Shown in pieces: positions 49,809 to 58,512 of a stretch of 64,000 bases of DNA. The position numbers and the translations under genes were made by a program. How positions within the stretch are numbered: the first letter of the stretch is position 1; every line of letters begins with the position of its first letter. Below the pieces are notes generated by a model. That model saw only the letters and a list, made by a program, of their open reading frames with translations. It searched no databases and was not told where the DNA came from. Source of the stretch: RGIG8775 sp045612185 (GTDB taxonomy: Bacteria; Bacillota; Clostridia; Oscillospirales; CAG-272); contig JAZKYO010000030.1 in NCBI GenBank assembly GCA_045612185.1, positions 124,001-188,000 of the forward strand, in the 5' to 3' direction.

Positions 49809-51125
49809 ATGGAAGTTAAAGTTGTAAAATTCGGTGGCTCGTCTCTCGCGGATGCGGAGCATTTTAAGCAGGTCGCCAAAATCATTAAGGCAGACGAATC
49901 GAGAAGATACGTAGTGCCCTCTGCCCCCGGAAAAAGATTCTCGGCTGACACAAAGGTCACCGACATGCTTTACCAGTGCTATGATATGATAAGAAACAAC
50001 GAGAACATAGACGAACATTTCGCCAAAATAGCCGAGCGCTACAACGGCATTATTGCCGAGCTTGGTCTTAATTTTGACATTTCGGGTGAGCTTGAGTACG
50101 TTAAGAACGCAATGCTCCACCGTTCGGGTCGCGATTTTGCCGCAAGCCGCGGAGAGTACCTCAACGGTCTTATCCTCGCCAAGTATCTCGGTTTCGATTT
50201 CGTTGATGCGGAAAACGTAATTTTCTTTAAAGAAAACGGCTCGTTTGACGAGGAAAAGACAAACAATGAAATGCGCGAGGAGCTTAAGCACCACAAGAAC
50301 GCCGTTATCCCCGGTTTCTACGGAATTATGCCCAACGGAACTATTAAAACATTCTCCAGAGGCGGTTCTGATATCACCGGATCTATTGTGGCGCGCGCGG
50401 TTGAGGCCGATCTTTACGAGAACTGGACCGACGTTTCGGGCTTTATGATGGCTGACCCCAGAATTCTTAAAGATCCCTGCCCCATTGATATTCTCACGTA
50501 CGCAGAGCTTCGTGAGCTTTCTTACATGGGCGCGACAGTTCTTCACGACGAGGCTATATTCCCCGTAAGATACGCGGAAATTCCGATTAACATCAAGAAC
50601 ACCAACCGTCCCGAGGATCCCGGAACGATGATAGTTCCCCGCACCAACACCTACAACCACGAGAGAGTTATCACAGGCATCGCGGGCAGAAAGGGTTACT
50701 CGGTTCTCACCATTGAGAAAGACAAGATGAACGCCGAGATAGGCTTTGGCAGAAAGGTTCTTGAGGTGTTTGAGGAAAACGAGATTTCCTTTGAGCATCT
50801 TCCCTCGGGCGTTGACACCATGAGCGTTGTTGTTGAGAGCAAGCAAATCGAGGGCATACGCGAGAGAATCATTGAAAGAATCAAGAGAACCGTTCGCCCC
50901 GACAGAGTTGAGATTGAGGACAATCTTGCCCTTGTTGCCGTCGTTGGACGCGGTATGGTCAAGACCAAGGGAACGGCGGCTCGCGTATTCGACGCCATCT
51001 CCGAGGCTGATATAAACATCAAGATGATAGACCAGGGCTCCAGCGAGCTTAACATTATCATCGGTGTTGAAGAAAGTGACTTTGAAAAGACACTTGTTTC
51101 CATCTACAATAAATTTGTAAAGTAA
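49809..51125 (+). CDS. lysC: Aspartate kinase
   Basis: A 438-residue enzyme that phosphorylates aspartate, the first step to lysine, threonine and methionine. N-terminal kinase motif VVKFGGSSLAD; internal FSRGGSDITGSIVARA (substrate binding); two C-terminal ACT regulatory domains (from about 300) ending QGSSELNIIIGVEESDF. Start ATG 49809 follows GAGAGG by seven bases; the in-frame ATG at 49794 contains that site. The next gene begins one base after its stop. Inhibitor specificity is not readable. Confidence 0.95.
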   Translation: MEVKVVKFGGSSLADAEHFKQVAKIIKADESRRYVVPSAPGKRFSADTKVTDMLYQCYDMIRNNENIDEHFAKIAERYNGIIAELGLNFDISGELEYVKNAMLHRSGRDFAASRGEYLNGLILAKYLGFDFVDAENVIFFKENGSFDEEKTNNEMREELKHHKNAVIPGFYGIMPNGTIKTFSRGGSDITGSIVARAVEADLYENWTDVSGFMMADPRILKDPCPIDILTYAELRELSYMGATVLHDEAIFPVRYAEIPINIKNTNRPEDPGTMIVPRTNTYNHERVITGIAGRKGYSVLTIEKDKMNAEIGFGRKVLEVFEENEISFEHLPSGVDTMSVVVESKQIEGIRERIIERIKRTVRPDRVEIEDNLALVAVVGRGMVKTKGTAARVFDAISEADINIKMIDQGSSELNIIIGVEESDFEKTLVSIYNKFVK

Positions 51126-51126
51126 A

Positions 51127-52800
51127 ATGAAAAAGCTTTGTTTTGATTTGCTTAGAGACTGGTGCGACGCCTTAAGAAAGCTCCAGTTCCGCGGAATAGA
51201 AGTTGGAGGCTTGGAGGGGGCGTTTTATTGCCGTTCCTGCCAGGTTATCCACGGCAGATGTCCCGACGCGGTCTATCCGTTTGTCTACATGTACAAAGCA
51301 ACTCGCGACGAAAGATATCTTAACGCCGCCAAAGACGTATTTGATTTTGGAGAAACGCTTTTGTGCGATGACGGAGCCGTTTTTAACGACGCGCAGAACG
51401 AGTGGAAAGGCATTACCGTTTTCGCCGCCGTTTCGCTTTGCGAGGCGCTTAACTGCGGCAAGGAGTTTCTTGACACCGACACGGTTGCTAAATGGGAAAA
51501 ACGCCTGCTTGGTATGGGCGAGTGGTGCTATGCAAATCTTGACAAGGACTGCACGGCAAACATAAATTATCCCGTAACCAACACCTTTGCTATGGAACTT
51601 CTCGGCAGATATTTCGAGCGCGAGGATTTTCTAAAAAAGGCTAAGGAGCTTGAGGATTACGCTATGACCATGATAACCGAAAACGGTTTTCTTGTGGGCG
51701 AGGGTAAGCCGCGAGACGCGATAACTCCGCTTGGTTGCTCTCCCATTGACATCGGCTACAACATGGAAGAATCGCTTCCCTCTCTTGTTAAATATGCAAA
51801 GCTTAAGGGTGACGAGGCGTTGCTTGACAAGCTTGCCGATATACTTTTAAAGCAGCTTGACTTTATGCTTCCCGACGGAGCTTGGGACAACAGTTTCGGA
51901 TCTCGAAACAACAAATGGACCTACTACGGCTCGCGCACCTCTGACGGCTGTGCTCCCGCCTACGTGCTTCTTGCCGACAGAAATCCCGCCTTTATGGAAG
52001 CGGCGCGCAGAAACGTTGAGCTTATCAAGGCATGCACCTATGACGGATTGCTTTACGGCGGACCGCACTACAAGAGGCACGGCGAGCACGCCTGCACGCA
52101 CCACACCTTCGAGCACGCAAACGCTTTGGCTTGCGTACTTGAAAATCTTGACGGCGAATACGAGCGCACGGATATTCCCTGCGACTGCGTAAGCGGCGTA
52201 AAATACTATCCCGAGGTCAACACCTACAAGCTTGCTGCGGGAAATTACAGAGCAACCGTAACGGGCTACGATTACGCCATAGAACTCGGTCACCACGCTT
52301 GCGGCGGCACGCTTTCTATGCTTTGGAAGTACGGCACCGGACCTATTATTGCGGGAAGCGTTGTCGGCTACAGAATTTCGGAGCCGCACAACTATCAGCT
52401 TACTAAGGCAACAAAAACGCACCGCTGTCTTGTTCCGCGACTTGAGATAAAAAAAGACGGCGTTGTTTACAACACCGCGTTCTTTACTTCCATGTCTATG
52501 ACTACTTCGGGAACTTCCGTAAAATCAATTTCAGGCTTGGCTGACAAAAACTGCCACAGACTCAAAGACGACGTCGACAGAATATTCAATTACTCGCTTA
52601 CCGAGAATGGCTTGGAGATAAGTATTGAAAACGCGCAAGGCGCCAAATTTATTCTGCCTCTTATTGCGGGTGAGCTTGAAACGGTTTGCGGAAAGGTTAT
52701 CGCAAGCGAGGAGATTTTCTTCCTTACGGGGGGCTTTATAGCTAACGAATACAAAATATCCCCCGATTCCGATGGAAAAATTCTGCTGAAAATAAGATAA
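51127..52800 (+). CDS. Predicted (alpha/alpha)-toroid carbohydrate-active protein
   Basis: 557 residues without a signal peptide. The N-terminal ~350 residues are helical repeats with aromatic and acidic loops (VYPFVYMYKATRDERYLNAA, NYPVTNTFAMELLGRYF, GPHYKRHGEHACTHHTFEHANAL) like six-hairpin glycosidases and polysaccharide lyases. The rest is beta-rich, like their C-terminal sandwiches. The His cluster HACTHHTFEH is a plausible active site. I cannot assign a CAZy family. It starts one base after the aspartate kinase stop, an odd partnership that suggests co-transcription. Unknown substrate; an unsaturated oligosaccharide or uronide is conceivable. Confidence 0.6.
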   Translation: MKKLCFDLLRDWCDALRKLQFRGIEVGGLEGAFYCRSCQVIHGRCPDAVYPFVYMYKATRDERYLNAAKDVFDFGETLLCDDGAVFNDAQNEWKGITVFAAVSLCEALNCGKEFLDTDTVAKWEKRLLGMGEWCYANLDKDCTANINYPVTNTFAMELLGRYFEREDFLKKAKELEDYAMTMITENGFLVGEGKPRDAITPLGCSPIDIGYNMEESLPSLVKYAKLKGDEALLDKLADILLKQLDFMLPDGAWDNSFGSRNNKWTYYGSRTSDGCAPAYVLLADRNPAFMEAARRNVELIKACTYDGLLYGGPHYKRHGEHACTHHTFEHANALACVLENLDGEYERTDIPCDCVSGVKYYPEVNTYKLAAGNYRATVTGYDYAIELGHHACGGTLSMLWKYGTGPIIAGSVVGYRISEPHNYQLTKATKTHRCLVPRLEIKKDGVVYNTAFFTSMSMTTSGTSVKSISGLADKNCHRLKDDVDRIFNYSLTENGLEISIENAQGAKFILPLIAGELETVCGKVIASEEIFFLTGGFIANEYKISPDSDGKILLKIR

Positions 52801-52806
52801 GCAAAA

Positions 52807-52831
52807 GGGCTGAAGCGTTGCGCAACAGCCC
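52807..52831 (-). terminator. Terminator of HIT gene
   Basis: Minus strand stem GGGCTG / CAGCCC (52826-52831 / 52807-52812) with a 13-base loop and TTTTGC after it. It may also slow the convergent plus-strand transcript. Confidence 0.55.
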
Positions 52832-52839
52832 TGCTTGCT

Positions 52840-53178
52840 TTAGCCCATATTTTCGGGAAGCTTTCTACCGCCCATAACGTGGAAATGAAGGTGCTTAACA
52901 CTCTGGCAAGCGTCCTCTCCACAGTTGGTTATAACGCGGTATCCGTTTTTAAGTCCCGCAGATGCGGCAATTTTGGGAATAGCCTCAAAAATCTTTGCCA
53001 CGTACACACTGTTCTCAGCGTTTATCGCATCGGCACAGCAAATGTGCGTCTTGGGTACTACGAGAATGTGAACGGGTGTCTGAGGATTGATATCATTAAA
53101 AGCGTAAACGTACTCATCCTCATAAACCTTTGATGACGGAATTTCTCCACCGATTATTTTACAAAAAAGACAATCCAT
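52840..53178 (-). CDS. HIT-family (HinT-like) nucleotide-binding hydrolase
   Basis: A 112-residue histidine-triad protein, MDCLFCKIIGGEIPSSKVYEDE..., with the active-site triad KHLHFHVMGG (about 97-106). CLFCKI and CADAIN-type cysteines may bind zinc. HinT enzymes hydrolyse adenosine phosphoramidates. Monocistronic under the promoter 53205-53233. Confidence 0.95.
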   Translation of the reverse strand: MDCLFCKIIGGEIPSSKVYEDEYVYAFNDINPQTPVHILVVPKTHICCADAINAENSVYVAKIFEAIPKIAASAGLKNGYRVITNCGEDACQSVKHLHFHVMGGRKLPENMG

Positions 53179-53204
53179 AATTCGTCCCTCCTACTTTTTT
53201 CTTA

Positions 53205-53233
53205 ATTATACCACCATTTTATCCACAAGTCAA
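53205..53233 (-). promoter_or_regulatory. Promoter of HIT gene
   Basis: Minus strand TTGACT (53228-53233), a 17-base spacer and TATAAT (53205-53210), 27 bases before the ATG. Confidence 0.8.
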
Positions 53234-53250
53234 CAAGAAGGATTACCAAA

Positions 53251-54075
53251 ATGTATAAAATATTTGACATACACACCCACATTTATCCCGATAGCGTGGC
53301 GCAAAAAGCAATAGACAGTCTGAGCCGCTTTTACGAATTTGAAAAATACTACCACTTTGAGCCCTCGGGAAAAGGAACCTTTGAGGACCTTCAATCTTCC
53401 TGCCTCAAATACGATATTTGCGGCTGCCTTATGCTTTGCGTAGCCACCAATCCCAAGCAGGTTTGCCACATAAACGACTTTATGGCTGACATTGTAAGAG
53501 AAAACGCCTCCGATAGGTTTACCCCCGTAGGATTTGCGGGCATACATCAGGATTTCCCCGATATTCCCGCCGAGGTCGAGCGCATTGAAAAGCTTGGGAT
53601 GAAAGGTATAAAAATACATCCCGACATTCAAGGCGTGAACATTGACGACAAGCGTCTTATGGTGCTGTATGAAGCGATAGAGGGCAAAATGCCGCTTTAT
53701 CTTCATATGGGTGACAACCGCGAGGAGTACCAATTCTCAGCAACAGAAAGGTTAGTCAAGATAAAGAAGCGCTTTCCAAATCTTGAGGTTGTTGCCGCGC
53801 ATCTCGGCGGTTACACTGCTTGGAAAAAAATCGGCTTGCTTACCGACTTTGATAAAATTTGGTTTGACTCGTCAAGCGCGCTGTGGGTAATTGACAGCGT
53901 TTACGCCAAGAGCGTGATAGAAGCTCTCGGATACGAACGAGTTATGTTTGGAACAGACTATCCCGTGGCTTATGCCAACGAGGAGCTTGAGCGGTTTATG
54001 AAGGTTGAGCTTGACGAAAAGGTACGCGCCGACATTCTTTACAACAACGCGGCGAGATTTTTGAATTTGAAATGA
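53251..54075 (+). CDS. Amidohydrolase family protein (amidohydrolase-2 type)
   Basis: A 274-residue metal-dependent TIM-barrel hydrolase. Putative metal and catalytic residues: FDIHTH (His8, His10), GIKIHPD (Lys121, His123), LHMGDNR (His152), AAHLGG (His184) and MFGTDYP (Asp236). This pattern fits the amidohydrolase-2 group, whose members are hydrolases or decarboxylases. AAGGA lies before the ATG, and its stop overlaps the FkbM gene start (ATGA). No clear promoter between it and the divergent HIT gene. Likely acts on the same compound as the PHP protein of this operon; unknown. Confidence 0.85.
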   Translation: MYKIFDIHTHIYPDSVAQKAIDSLSRFYEFEKYYHFEPSGKGTFEDLQSSCLKYDICGCLMLCVATNPKQVCHINDFMADIVRENASDRFTPVGFAGIHQDFPDIPAEVERIEKLGMKGIKIHPDIQGVNIDDKRLMVLYEAIEGKMPLYLHMGDNREEYQFSATERLVKIKKRFPNLEVVAAHLGGYTAWKKIGLLTDFDKIWFDSSSALWVIDSVYAKSVIEALGYERVMFGTDYPVAYANEELERFMKVELDEKVRADILYNNAARFLNLK

Positions 54076-55157
54076 ATATTGAAGTAAAAACAGATTTATG
54101 GAATTATCTTCGCGCCTCACACAAGCCCATTCTTATGTACGGAATGGGAAACGGTGCGGACAAGATATTGAAGGTTTGCGAAAAATACGGAATAGAGATA
54201 GCCGACTTTTTCGCCTCTGACGGATTTGTCAGAGGACACAGCTTTCATGGCAAAACTGTTCTGTCCTACTCACAGGCAAAAGAAAAGTACGGAAGCTTTA
54301 TCGTGTTGCTTTCCTTTGCTTCTTCCCTGCCCGACGTTATTGATAATATTAAGCGAATTGCCGCAGAAAACGAGCTTTACGCTCCCGACGTTCCGGTGTT
54401 TGGAGACAATCTTTTCAACATGGAATTCTTTGAGGCTCACCAAGGCGAGTTTGAGAAGGCTTACCGACTTTTAGCTGACGAGCGTTCAAAATTCGTTTTT
54501 GAAAACATCATCAACTACAAGCTGAGTGGCAAAATCAACTACCTGTTTACCTGTGACGACGATGAGGACTTAGTAACGGCTGAGCTTGTTGCTCCGTCAC
54601 AGATAAAGCGCTATATTGACCTTGGCGCTTACAACGGTGACACCATACGCTCCCTCATGAAGGACACCGACAGCCTTGAAAGAGTAATTGCTTTTGAGCC
54701 CGACCGCAGAAATTTCAAAAAGCTGTCCGATTTTGCTGAAGGTGTGAAAAGCCCGGAAATAACGACGTACAAGCTTGGCGCTTGGTCGCATGCGGACACA
54801 CTCTTTTTTGACGCCAGTGGCAATCGCAACGCCAATCTGAGTATAAACGGCGGCAGCAAAGTAACCGAGGTTGACGTTGATTCGGTAGACAGAATTGCTG
54901 AAAATTTTAATCCCGACTATATTAAATACGACGTGGAAGGCTCGGAACACGAAGCGCTTATAGGAAGCCGTAAAACTATTTCCAAATATTCTCCCAAACT
55001 GCTGATTTCGGTTTATCACAGAAGTGAGGACTTATACAAGCTTCCGATTTTTGTGAAAGAGCTAAATCCCGATTACAAATTATATTTGAGAAAATTGCGC
55101 TACATTCCCGCATGGGATTTAAATTTGTACGCGATACGAAAGGAAGAAAATGTATAA
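54072..55157 (+). CDS. FkbM-family methyltransferase with N-terminal Rossmann-like domain
   Basis: 361 residues. Residues 1-115 resemble a nucleotide/sugar-binding Rossmann-like unit (ILMYGMGNGADKILKVCEKYGIEIADFFASD-type beginning). Residues about 165-355 form a SAM-dependent FkbM methyltransferase: KRYIDLGAYNGDTIRSL (motif I), VIAFEPDRRNFKKL, and YIKYDVEGSEHEALIGS, the FkbM hallmark. Such enzymes O-methylate sugars or polyketides. Overlaps its upstream neighbour by four bases and the next gene by eight. Confidence 0.88.
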   Translation: MNIEVKTDLWNYLRASHKPILMYGMGNGADKILKVCEKYGIEIADFFASDGFVRGHSFHGKTVLSYSQAKEKYGSFIVLLSFASSLPDVIDNIKRIAAENELYAPDVPVFGDNLFNMEFFEAHQGEFEKAYRLLADERSKFVFENIINYKLSGKINYLFTCDDDEDLVTAELVAPSQIKRYIDLGAYNGDTIRSLMKDTDSLERVIAFEPDRRNFKKLSDFAEGVKSPEITTYKLGAWSHADTLFFDASGNRNANLSINGGSKVTEVDVDSVDRIAENFNPDYIKYDVEGSEHEALIGSRKTISKYSPKLLISVYHRSEDLYKLPIFVKELNPDYKLYLRKLRYIPAWDLNLYAIRKEENV

Positions 55158-55890
55158 ATACGAGCTTCATCTTCACTCCAGCCAAGGCAGCAAATGCGGT
55201 GCTTCCGAAGGTAAAGAATATGTTGATTTCTATATAAAAAACGGATACTCAGGCGCGGTGATTACCGACCACTTTTTCCACGGAAACACCCGTCCCAACA
55301 GAAGTCTTCCTTGGACACAATACGTAGACGAGTATCTTTCCGGATATTACGATATGAAGCAAGCGGCTGAAGGAAAGGATTTTGAGGTTTTTTTCGGGGT
55401 CGAAGAGCTTTTTGACACCTGGGACGAGTATCTTATTTACGGTCTTGAGCCCGAATGGTATATTGCGCACCCCGAGTTAAGAGATATGAAGCGTGTGGAG
55501 TTTCTCACTCTGGCAAGAGAAAGCGGCGCATTCATAATTCAGGCTCACCCCTACCGCTACCGCCCGTATTTCAAGTGCGATCACCTTACCATATCATCAT
55601 CGTTGGTTGACGGATACGAGGTTTTCAACTCATGTAACATACCCGAACACAACAAGCTTGCTTTGGAGCTGGCAAGATTAGAGGGAAAAATAATGACCTC
55701 GGGGTCGGACAGACATAAGGCTACCGATTATATCGAAGTATCGGGGGGGATTGTGCTGACCGAAAAGGTTCACTCAATTGCTGACCTTATAATTTCAATA
55801 AAGAACGGAAAATATACTCCTATGGGGGTAAAAACGCTTGAAGAAGTGATTGGAGACCCAGAGCCAGATCTTCCCGTAGTGCTAATTTAA
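55150..55890 (+). CDS. PHP-domain phosphoesterase-like protein
   Basis: 246 residues with PHP metal-site motifs: YELHLHSS (His7, His9), VITDHFFHG (Asp-His), FFGVEELFD (Glu), IIQAHPYRYRP (His) and SGSDRHKA (Asp, His). PHP proteins are phosphatases or nucleases with two or three metals. It starts inside the FkbM gene (8-base overlap), so three enzymes are translated together: amidohydrolase, methyltransferase and PHP hydrolase. Substrate unknown. Confidence 0.88.
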   Translation: MYKYELHLHSSQGSKCGASEGKEYVDFYIKNGYSGAVITDHFFHGNTRPNRSLPWTQYVDEYLSGYYDMKQAAEGKDFEVFFGVEELFDTWDEYLIYGLEPEWYIAHPELRDMKRVEFLTLARESGAFIIQAHPYRYRPYFKCDHLTISSSLVDGYEVFNSCNIPEHNKLALELARLEGKIMTSGSDRHKATDYIEVSGGIVLTEKVHSIADLIISIKNGKYTPMGVKTLEEVIGDPEPDLPVVLI

Positions 55891-55899
55891 AAATTTTGA

Positions 55900-55928
55900 T
55901 TGACAGAATTGATTTTCTCTGTTATAAT
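55900..55928 (+). promoter_or_regulatory. Promoter of holB-ricT
   Basis: Consensus TTGACA (55900-55905), a 17-base spacer and TATAAT (55923-55928), 34 bases before holB. Confidence 0.85.
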
Positions 55929-55962
55929 ATAAGTTGAACTTGAATTTTTGCGGAGGTGCTGT

Positions 55963-56982
55963 ATGAGTTTGGCTATGGACAGAATGGTTGGAAACGACAA
56001 GCTGCGCCGCCGTTTGTACGACGAGATAATAGCGGGAAGCTTTTCTCACGCTTACGTAATATCGGGTCAGCGCGGAAGCGGAAAGCACACGCTTGCCATG
56101 ATGTGCGCCGCCGCACTTGCCTGCGAAAACAAGGGGATAGACGGTTATGCGCTTCCCTGTTTTGAATGTCGCTCCTGCAAAAAAATTCTTGAAAAGAAAT
56201 CTCCCGACGTTTTTATTATTGAAAAAGACGGTGCTTCGGTTAAGGTCGACCAGATTCGCGAGGTGCAACGCTCTGTAAGAGTAGTTCCAAACGAGCTTGA
56301 TTACAAAGTATACATCATCGAAAACACCGAAACTATGACGGCTCAGGCGCAAAACGCGCTTTTGCTTACGCTTGAAGAACCTCCCTCTTTTGTAGTATTC
56401 TTCTTGCTTTGCGAGGCTGAGGAAAAACTGCTTGAAACAATAAAAAGCCGAGCCCCTATACTTCGCACTGAGCCAATCGCGCCGCAAGCGGCGCGTGAGT
56501 ATCTGCTTAAGGTTTCTGAGGATGCGCAAAAGCTGGATTTATCCAACCCATCCGAACTTGACGCTATAATCTCTATTGCCGACGGTTCTATCGGACGCGC
56601 CCTTGAGCTTACCGACGAAAAAACACGCCAACCCTTTGTTTTAAGGCGTGAAACCGCTGAGCGACTCGTTGACTACTCGCTAAATAAGAAGTCTGTGGCG
56701 CTTACAGAGCTTATTATATCTCTCCCCCCTAAGCAGGATGAGCTGATTCCTATACTCACATACGCCGAAACGGCGTTGCGCGACCTTATACTTTTGAAAA
56801 AAAGCGAGGACGCCGCGCTTTGCTTCTATTCAGACCGAGAAAAAGCAATCGAAAAAGCGTATTCCGTAGGGCTTACCTCTATGCTTGGTCTGTATGACAA
56901 AATAGGAGCCACCAAAGAAACTTTGAAGCGAAACGCAAACATCAAGCTTACGCTTACAACGTTGCTTGCGAATATATTATAA
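55963..56982 (+). CDS. holB: DNA polymerase III subunit delta' (HolB-like)
   Basis: A 339-residue clamp-loader AAA+ protein. Sensor/P-loop SGQRGSGKHTLAMM (about 29-42), a zinc-like cluster CFECRSCKKILEKKSPDV (about 66-83), and the DnaX-like NALLLTLEEPPSFVVFFLLC (about 130-150) with degraded ATPase motifs, as in delta'. ATG 55963 follows GGAGG by six bases. ricT follows 18 bases on, matching the B. subtilis holB-yaaT order. Confidence 0.9.
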   Translation: MSLAMDRMVGNDKLRRRLYDEIIAGSFSHAYVISGQRGSGKHTLAMMCAAALACENKGIDGYALPCFECRSCKKILEKKSPDVFIIEKDGASVKVDQIREVQRSVRVVPNELDYKVYIIENTETMTAQAQNALLLTLEEPPSFVVFFLLCEAEEKLLETIKSRAPILRTEPIAPQAAREYLLKVSEDAQKLDLSNPSELDAIISIADGSIGRALELTDEKTRQPFVLRRETAERLVDYSLNKKSVALTELIISLPPKQDELIPILTYAETALRDLILLKKSEDAALCFYSDREKAIEKAYSVGLTSMLGLYDKIGATKETLKRNANIKLTLTTLLANIL

Positions 56983-57000
56983 TTTTTGAAAGGTTGTAAA

Positions 57001-58152
57001 ATGAGCGAAAAGAATAACGATAAAAAAAGAAATAACAACCGCCACCACGGAAGAAATAACAACCGAGGAAAATCCAACGAACAAAAAAAGCCCAAAAATC
57101 AAGTTGAACAAGAGGCTCAAATAGTTCTGCCCGAGTTTGATTTTGATCTTTCCGCTCCCAAAGAAGAGGAAAAGAAAAAGTTGGACATTGAGGACGTTGT
57201 TCTCGCACCCGAAGTTATTGCAGAGATTGAGGCAGATATTATTCCGCCGATTGTGAGAGACGTTGAGCGTCCCGTCAAGGCAGAGGCTCCGGTTGAAAAT
57301 GTTGAGACCACCGAAATAATAGGTGTACGATTCAAAAAGACCGGAAAGGTTTATTACTTTGCGCCCAACGGTTTCGTTGCCAAGCGTGGTGAATACGCTA
57401 TCGTAGACACTGCCCGAGGCGCTGAATTCGGTGAGGTTTGGATTCCCAACCGAAAAGTACCGACCTCAGAGATAGTTCCCCCGCTCCGCCCTTGCATAAG
57501 AATCGCAACCAAGGAGGACGTCGCCCACAACGCCGAAAATCAGCAAAAAGAGGACGAGGCGTTCAGAATCGGCAACGAGAAAATAGAGGCTCACAAGCTT
57601 GATATGAAGCTTGTGGATGTTCAGTATACCTTTGACAACTCAAAGCTTCTCTTTTACTTTACCTCCGCGGGGCGCGTTGATTTCCGCGAGCTTGTAAAAG
57701 ACCTGGCTTCGGTTTTCAGAACCCGTATTGAGCTGAGGCAGATTGGTATCCGCGACGAAGCAAAGCTTATCGGCGGACTTGGTATCTGCGGCCGTCCGCT
57801 TTGTTGTGCGGGATTTCTTACCGATTTTGGTCAGGTGTCTATAAAAATGGCTAAGGAGCAAAGTCTTTCGCTTAACGCCACAAAGATTTCCGGTAATTGC
57901 GGAAGGCTTATGTGCTGTCTCAGATACGAGCAAAAGAGCTATGAGGAAGAAAGCCGCCTTACGCCCCCCGTTGACTGTATTGTAAAAACTCCCGACGGAA
58001 ACGGCGTAGTTTGCGACACTACGCCTCTGCTTGGAATGATTAAGGTCAAGCTTGACAACAGCGAAGAACCTCCTAAATCCTACCACAGAGACAACGTTGA
58101 AATACTGTCCTATTCCCGCAAGAAAGCGACTGCCGACGACGGTGAAAACTAA
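57001..58152 (+). CDS. ricT: PSP1-domain protein RicT (YaaT)
   Basis: A 383-residue RicT homologue. An N-terminal basic, Asn-rich tail of about 45 residues precedes an acidic linker, then the PSP1 domain with GGLGICGRPLCCAGFL and GNCGRLMCCLRYEQ cysteines. In B. subtilis RicT joins RicA and RicF in an Fe-S-containing complex that promotes RNase Y-dependent mRNA maturation. ATG 57001 follows GAAAGG. Neighbours holB upstream and a tRNA methyltransferase downstream match the conserved locus; a ferredoxin occupies the yabA position. Confidence 0.92.
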   Translation: MSEKNNDKKRNNNRHHGRNNNRGKSNEQKKPKNQVEQEAQIVLPEFDFDLSAPKEEEKKKLDIEDVVLAPEVIAEIEADIIPPIVRDVERPVKAEAPVENVETTEIIGVRFKKTGKVYYFAPNGFVAKRGEYAIVDTARGAEFGEVWIPNRKVPTSEIVPPLRPCIRIATKEDVAHNAENQQKEDEAFRIGNEKIEAHKLDMKLVDVQYTFDNSKLLFYFTSAGRVDFRELVKDLASVFRTRIELRQIGIRDEAKLIGGLGICGRPLCCAGFLTDFGQVSIKMAKEQSLSLNATKISGNCGRLMCCLRYEQKSYEEESRLTPPVDCIVKTPDGNGVVCDTTPLLGMIKVKLDNSEEPPKSYHRDNVEILSYSRKKATADDGEN

Positions 58153-58222
58153 TTTTCGATTCGTACTTTTAGCATTTTACAAAAGATTTTTGAAAAATAT
58201 ATAAAATTTTCTCAAAAAGGTC

Positions 58223-58251
58223 TTTTCAAATCGCTAAAAGTGTGATACAAT
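58223..58251 (+). promoter_or_regulatory. Possible promoter of ferredoxin gene
   Basis: TTTTCA (58223-58228), a 17-base spacer and TACAAT (58246-58251). The -35 is weak. Confidence 0.5.
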
Positions 58252-58281
58252 ATATCTATCATCAAATGGAGGTACATGAAA

Positions 58282-58452
58282 ATGGCATACAAGATTTCTG
58301 AAGATTGCGTAGCATGCGGTGCATGCGCTGACCAGTGTCCTTGCGAGGCTATCTCGGAGGGTGATGGAATCTACGTTATCGACCCTGAAAAGTGCGTTGA
58401 TTGCGGTGCTTGTGCAGACGCTTGTCCCGTAGGCGCTCCCCAGGCTGAGTAA
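58282..58452 (+). CDS. 2[4Fe-4S] ferredoxin
   Basis: A 56-residue clostridial-type ferredoxin, MAYKISEDCVACGACADQC..., with two clusters: Cys9, 12, 15, 19 and Cys38, 41, 44, 48. An extra Cys21 lies next to the first cluster. ATG 58282 is nine bases past GGAGG; an in-frame ATG two codons earlier is only three bases from it. Too short for a length-filtered ORF search. It carries low-potential electrons. It lies between ricT and trmN6, where B. subtilis has yabA, and has its own hairpin terminator. Confidence 0.96.
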   Translation: MAYKISEDCVACGACADQCPCEAISEGDGIYVIDPEKCVDCGACADACPVGAPQAE

Positions 58453-58467
58453 TTCCATACTTATGAA

Positions 58468-58489
58468 GGGCTGTCCCGCGGGACAGCCC
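58468..58489 (+). terminator. Terminator of ferredoxin gene
   Basis: GGGCTGTCCCG / CGGGACAGCCC (58468-58478 / 58479-58489) followed by ATTTTCTTT, 15 bases after the stop. Confidence 0.85.
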
Positions 58490-58512
58490 ATTTTCTTTAA
58501 ACGGAGACAATG

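Noticed and set aside
49767..50846. Minus-strand frame of 359 codons opposite lysC
   Set aside because: Mirror of a well conserved aspartate kinase; no independent support.
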